A stretch of 64,000 bases of DNA from Bryobacteraceae bacterium (GTDB taxonomy: Bacteria; Acidobacteriota; Terriglobia; Bryobacterales; Bryobacteraceae): assembly GCA_947458745.1 (NCBI GenBank), contig CANGYQ010000016.1:1-64000 (forward strand), read 5' to 3'. The notes under the pieces were generated by a model, which made no database searches, had not been told where the DNA came from, and saw only the letters and a list, made by a program, of their open reading frames with translations. Position numbers and translations under genes: made by a program. Positions 60,794-64,000 of this stretch are shown here, piece after piece; position 1 is the stretch's first letter; every line of letters begins with the position of its first letter.

Positions 60794-62098
60794 CTAGCCG
60801 ACGACTTCGAGAATCAGTTCGCGGGCTTCGGGTGGAGTGGCCGAGATGCGGAAGGCATCTTCGATAAAGTCCGCCGCTTCGGCGACGTAGGTGTCGTCGG
60901 TGTAGTAGAGCCGGCACAGCACGCCGCCCGCTTCCACTTTGGTTCCGACTTTCACCTCCAAGATGACGCCCACGGCCGGGTCGATGCCATCTTCCTTGGT
61001 CGCACGGCCGGCACCGATCATGGCGCTGGCGGTACCGATGTATTCGGCGTTGATGGCGCTGATGTAGCCCGCGCGGGGCGACGTGACATCGTGCGCTCCG
61101 GTGGCGTTGGGCAGCAGGTCAAAGCGGTCCAGCACCTGCGGATTGCCGCCCTGGGCCTGGATGACGTCCTTCAGCTTGCGGTAGCCGGAGCCATCGAGCA
61201 GCTTGGCCTGGGCCAGTTCGCGGGCTTCATCCAAGGTCTTGGTGATCTTGCCCAGATAGATCATGCGCGCGGCCAATTCCAGCGACAACCGGGTGAGGTC
61301 GACCGGACCGGCATTTTGCAGGGTCTGCGACACTTCCATGATCTCCAGCGCATTGCCGACAGCGAAGCCGAGAGGCTGATTCATGTCGGTGATCAAAGCC
61401 TGTACGCGCTTGTCGGCGCGGCGGCCAATGCCCACCATCATCTGCGCCAGGCGGCGGGCTTCCACCTGCTTCTTCATGAACGCACCGGAGCCGACCTTCA
61501 CGTCAAGCACCAGCGCGTCGATGCCTTCCGCGCACTTCTTCGACATGATCGAAGAAGCGATCAGCGGAATGGATTCCACGGTGGCCGAAGCATCACGCAA
61601 CGCGTAGACGCGACCATCGGCGGGGCAAAGCTGTTCGCTCTGACCGATGAAGGCCAGACAATGCGTGGCCAATTGCGCCTTGAACTCTTCGATGGTCAAG
61701 TTGGTGCGGAAGCCGGGGATGGATTCCAGTTTGTCCAGCGTGCCGCCGGTGTGGCCCAAGCCGCGCCCGGACATCATGGGGACCACCACGCCCGCCGCCG
61801 CCGCCAAAGGCGCAGCAATCAGGGACGTCTTGTCGCCCACGCCACCGGTGGAATGCTTGTCCACCTTAACGCCGGGGATATCTGACAGATCGAGCGTTTC
61901 GCCGGAGCGGATCAGACAGTCGGTGAGCGCGCTCACTTCCCGGTCGCTCATGCTGGCAAAAAACGTCGCCATCAGAAAGGCCGACATCTGATAATCAGGG
62001 ATGGAGCCTTGGTTATAGCCGTCCACCAGAAAAGCGATCTCTTCCGGGGCGAGCTCTTCGCCCTCGCGTTTGCGGCGGATTAGGTCAACTGTACGCAT
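60794..62098 (-). CDS. deoA: Thymidine/pyrimidine-nucleoside phosphorylase
   Basis: A 434-residue phosphorylase of the glycosyltransferase-family-like pyrimidine class. The motifs are VDLIRRKREGEELAPEEIAF, the signature KVDKHSTGGVGDKTSLI, VPMMSGRGLGHTGGTLDKLE and DVKVGSGAFMKKQVEARRLA. It has the barrel-sandwich C-terminal domain (GVILEVKVGTKVEAGGVLCR). Substrates could include uridine and deoxyuridine as well as thymidine, so pdp is an alternative symbol. First gene of the nucleoside operon, divergent from mqnA with a shared upstream region of about 32-55 bases. Confidence 0.94.
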   Translation of the reverse strand: MRTVDLIRRKREGEELAPEEIAFLVDGYNQGSIPDYQMSAFLMATFFASMSDREVSALTDCLIRSGETLDLSDIPGVKVDKHSTGGVGDKTSLIAAPLAAAAGVVVPMMSGRGLGHTGGTLDKLESIPGFRTNLTIEEFKAQLATHCLAFIGQSEQLCPADGRVYALRDASATVESIPLIASSIMSKKCAEGIDALVLDVKVGSGAFMKKQVEARRLAQMMVGIGRRADKRVQALITDMNQPLGFAVGNALEIMEVSQTLQNAGPVDLTRLSLELAARMIYLGKITKTLDEARELAQAKLLDGSGYRKLKDVIQAQGGNPQVLDRFDLLPNATGAHDVTSPRAGYISAINAEYIGTASAMIGAGRATKEDGIDPAVGVILEVKVGTKVEAGGVLCRLYYTDDTYVAEAADFIEDAFRISATPPEARELILEVVG

Positions 62099-62129
62099 GG
62101 TGTGACTTCCAGGCTACCATCATATATAG

Positions 62130-62975
62130 TTGAAAGTAAAGGAACCTACGCAATTGCTCGACTTCTGGCCCAAGGCGCCTCCTCCACGGCTGGCCGCTGT
62201 CAGCTACTTGAACACATTGCCTTTGGTCTGGGGCTTTGCCGCCGGACCCCAGCGTGATTCGGTCCAGCTGGATTTTGCTTTGCCTTTTGAATGTGCGCGG
62301 CGCGTGGCCAGTGGGCAGGCCAAAGCTGGATTGATGCCCGTCATCGAAGCGTCACGCTTGGGGCTGCCGATGATCGGCGACGCGGGCATTGCCTGCCGGG
62401 GCCCGGTCCGCAGTATCTTGCTGGTGAGCAAAGTTGAGCCCGCGCAGATCAAGCATTTGGCGCTGGACCGGGCCTCGCGAACGTCTGTTATGTTGGCGCG
62501 CATTCTGCTGGCAGAGCGTTATGGAGCCACGCCGGAGTTGGTGACGATGTCGCCCGAACTGGGGCCGATGCTGCGCCAAGCCGATGCGGCACTCATTATC
62601 GGCGACCCGGCACTGCGTCTCGATCCCGCGACGCTGCCCTATCACGTGCTGGATCTCGGACTGGAGTGGTGGGAAATGACGGGGCTGCCGATGGTGTTTG
62701 CAATGTGGGCCGGGGAGGTGGCGCTGCCCGCGACGTTGTTCCGCCAGTCGCTGGAATTTGGCCGGGCGAACATGGCCCAGTATTTGCGCGAAGAAGCGGC
62801 CAAGCGCGAGATCCCGGAAGCGTTGGCCTGGACCTACCTGCAACATCACATCGTTTACGACATCGGTGCACCGGAGCGCGCGGGGCTGGCGGAGTACCTG
62901 CGCCTGGCCACGGCACTGGACCGGGCGGATGAAGCCGTGGCGGAAAGCGAGACTCAGGAGACAATCAAGAAATGA
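62130..62975 (+). CDS. mqnA: Chorismate dehydratase MqnA
   Basis: A roughly 280-residue enzyme of the futalosine pathway, removing water from chorismate to give 3-enolpyruvylbenzoate. It has a periplasmic-binding-protein-like fold with AAVSYLNTLPLVWGF, LMPVIEASRLGLP, RSILLVSKVEPAQIKHLALD, ADAALIIGDPALR and LEWWEMTGLPMVFAMWAG. Two TTG starts are possible: 62130, or 62154, which has AAAGGA at 62138-62143 ten bases before it; I favour the second (273 residues). It overlaps mqnC by ATGA and is divergent from deoA. Confidence 0.93.
   Translation: MKVKEPTQLLDFWPKAPPPRLAAVSYLNTLPLVWGFAAGPQRDSVQLDFALPFECARRVASGQAKAGLMPVIEASRLGLPMIGDAGIACRGPVRSILLVSKVEPAQIKHLALDRASRTSVMLARILLAERYGATPELVTMSPELGPMLRQADAALIIGDPALRLDPATLPYHVLDLGLEWWEMTGLPMVFAMWAGEVALPATLFRQSLEFGRANMAQYLREEAAKREIPEALAWTYLQHHIVYDIGAPERAGLAEYLRLATALDRADEAVAESETQETIKK
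62138..62143 (+). promoter_or_regulatory. Shine-Dalgarno for a TTG start of mqnA
   Basis: AAAGGA lies ten bases before TTG at 62154. It supports the shorter MqnA start over the TTG at 62130. Confidence 0.45.
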
Positions 62976-64000
62976 TGACCCGCGCCGAAGCGCTCGACCT
63001 ATTTGCCAGCCCGGACCTGGTGGGGATTGGCATGGCCGCCGATGCCCTCCGCCGCCGATTGCACCCGGAAGGCGTCGTCAGCTACATCATCGATCGCAAT
63101 ATCAACTACACCAACTTCTGCACGGAGTATTGCAGCTTCTGCAATTTCTACCGGCCTCCGGGGTCGAAGGAAGGCTACATTCTGCCGCTGGAGACGATCT
63201 TTTCCAAGATCCAGGAAACGATCGACCTCGGTGGAACCGGCGTGCTGATGCAGGGCGGGCTGCACCCGGACCTGAAGATTGAGTGGTATGAGGAACTGCT
63301 GAGCGCGATCAAGCAGAAGTTTGGCGACAAGATCTGGCTGCACTGCTTTTCCGCCCCCGAGATCACCAACATCGCCACTGTGAGCGGACTTTCGCTGTAT
63401 GACACCATGGCCCGTTTGCGCGACGCCGGCTTGCAGAGCGTACCGGGCGGCGGCGCGGAGATTCTGGACGACCAAGTGCGCCAGCGGATTTCGCGGTTGA
63501 AGTGCGACGTCAGCGAATGGGTGGATGTCCACAAGACGGCCCACCAGTTGGGGATGCGTTCCACGGCCACGATGATGTTTGGCTGCGGCGAAACGATTGA
63601 GCAGCGGATGAACCACTTTGATCTGGTACGCCAGATCCAGGAGGAGACCGGCGGCTTTACGGCGTTTATCCCGTGGAGCTTCCAGCGTGAAGATACATCG
63701 CTGGGCCGTTCGGTGAAGCATGAAGCGACAGCGGTGGAGTATCTGAAGACGCTGGCGATTTCGCGGCTTTACCTCGACAACATCCTCAACATCCAGAGCA
63801 GCTGGGTGACGCCGGGCTTGAAGGTCTGCCAGATGGGCTTGCGTTTTGGCGGTAACGACGTGGGTTCGATCATGATTGAAGAAAACGTCGTCAGCCAAGC
63901 CGGGGCGCGGCATCAGGCGACGGAGGAAGACCTGCGCGCGATGATCCGCGATGCGGGTTTTGTGCCGAAGCAGCGGGATACGCTGTACCGCACTTACTTC
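62972..64000 (+). CDS. mqnC: Cyclic dehypoxanthine futalosine synthase MqnC, 3' end outside window
   Basis: A radical SAM enzyme that closes dehypoxanthine futalosine into the cyclic menaquinone precursor. The open frame runs to the window edge, so the C-terminus is missing. The iron-sulfur cysteines are C50, C54 and C57 in NYTNFCTEYCSFCNFY. Further MqnC traits are MQGGLHPDLKIEWYEELL, HCFSAPEI, VPGGGAEILDDQVRQRI and FIPWSFQREDTSLG. MqnE is the closest alternative, but the GGLHPD and FIPWSFQ sequences suit MqnC. The ATG (62972) overlaps the mqnA stop. Confidence 0.93.
   Translation, partial: MMTRAEALDLFASPDLVGIGMAADALRRRLHPEGVVSYIIDRNINYTNFCTEYCSFCNFYRPPGSKEGYILPLETIFSKIQETIDLGGTGVLMQGGLHPDLKIEWYEELLSAIKQKFGDKIWLHCFSAPEITNIATVSGLSLYDTMARLRDAGLQSVPGGGAEILDDQVRQRISRLKCDVSEWVDVHKTAHQLGMRSTATMMFGCGETIEQRMNHFDLVRQIQEETGGFTAFIPWSFQREDTSLGRSVKHEATAVEYLKTLAISRLYLDNILNIQSSWVTPGLKVCQMGLRFGGNDVGSIMIEENVVSQAGARHQATEEDLRAMIRDAGFVPKQRDTLYRTYF

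Noticed and set aside
61091..61885. Open frame on + opposite deoA
   Set aside because: The - strand gene has complete phosphorylase motifs; the + frame is a GC-driven shadow.

Overview
The window is GC-rich bacterial chromosome with densely packed genes, many 4-base ATGA/GTGA overlaps and frequent GTG/TTG starts. It most likely comes from an Acidobacteriota genome of the Bryobacterales/Solibacteraceae type. This is inferred from the 1113-residue carboxypeptidase-regulatory/TonB-type outer-membrane protein, the lipid-A-type outer membrane genes (lptE), futalosine menaquinone genes, and many secreted proteins with short Ala-rich signal peptides. There is no rRNA or tRNA, no CRISPR array and no intact insertion sequence that I can see. 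No gene-free stretch exceeds 300 bases; the longest (6076-6346, 18833-19116, 42494-42776) are just under that.

Layout. 1-3719: aromatic amino-acid operon on + (trpB, trpA, chorismate mutase, DAHP synthase, prephenate dehydrogenase). 3736-7909: secreted proteins (matrixin-like protease with Ig-type repeats, CAP protein, two small secreted unknowns). 7976-11591: a redox cluster, made of a flavoprotein fused to a NapH/NosR-like membrane iron-sulfur module, a molybdopterin sulfite-oxidase-like enzyme and a metallo-beta-lactamase-fold protein. 11604-16117: DUF4139 protein, outer-membrane barrel protein, single-domain receiver, unknown. 16125-18832: rpsA, HU/IHF and a HIT hydrolase on -. 19117-24149: DoxX-like protein, TonB-type receptor and an HTH plus periplasmic-binding-protein regulator. 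24230-27564: accA, two small or secreted unknowns and an amidohydrolase. 27709-30374: a MacA-like adaptor and MacB-type ATPase without a permease, then rpsT. 30471-34417: psd, pssA, a degenerate aspartate-semialdehyde-dehydrogenase homologue, lptE and holA in one - strand operon. 34502-35847: DUF1801 protein, isochorismatase-fold protein and a small secreted protein. 35962-44237: an unusual group of an ATP-grasp ligase, a GCS2 ligase, an M29 aminopeptidase, a second ATP-grasp-like protein, an enolase-superfamily enzyme and a cyanophycinase-like/CBM9 fusion, interrupted by toxin-antitoxin type genes. 44234-49351: quinone oxidoreductase, HDOD-GAF protein and a large hybrid histidine kinase. 49459-56792: M20 peptidase, DMT exporter, HtrA, peptidoglycan-binding protein, alanine dehydrogenase and an ABC-F ATPase. 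56865-62098: nucleoside salvage operon on - (pyrimidine phosphorylase, NupC, purine phosphorylase, cytidine deaminase, SAH/MTA-deaminase-like amidohydrolase). 62130-64000: mqnA and mqnC of the futalosine menaquinone route.

How the parts work together. The first operon takes carbon into chorismate and on to Phe/Tyr and Trp. The last locus also uses chorismate (MqnA), and the nucleoside phosphorylase and deaminase next to it could handle the purine part of futalosine intermediates as well as ordinary salvage. The envelope theme is strong: phospholipid synthesis, LPS transport, proteases, efflux adaptor and outer-membrane proteins. Points I find most worth checking are the rearranged flavoprotein-membrane fusion with its molybdoenzyme partner (7976-11591), the peptide-ligase island (35962-44237), the pair of near-identical palindromes around the deaminase gene (56800-58316), and the catalytically degenerate Asd-like protein inside a phospholipid/LPS operon.
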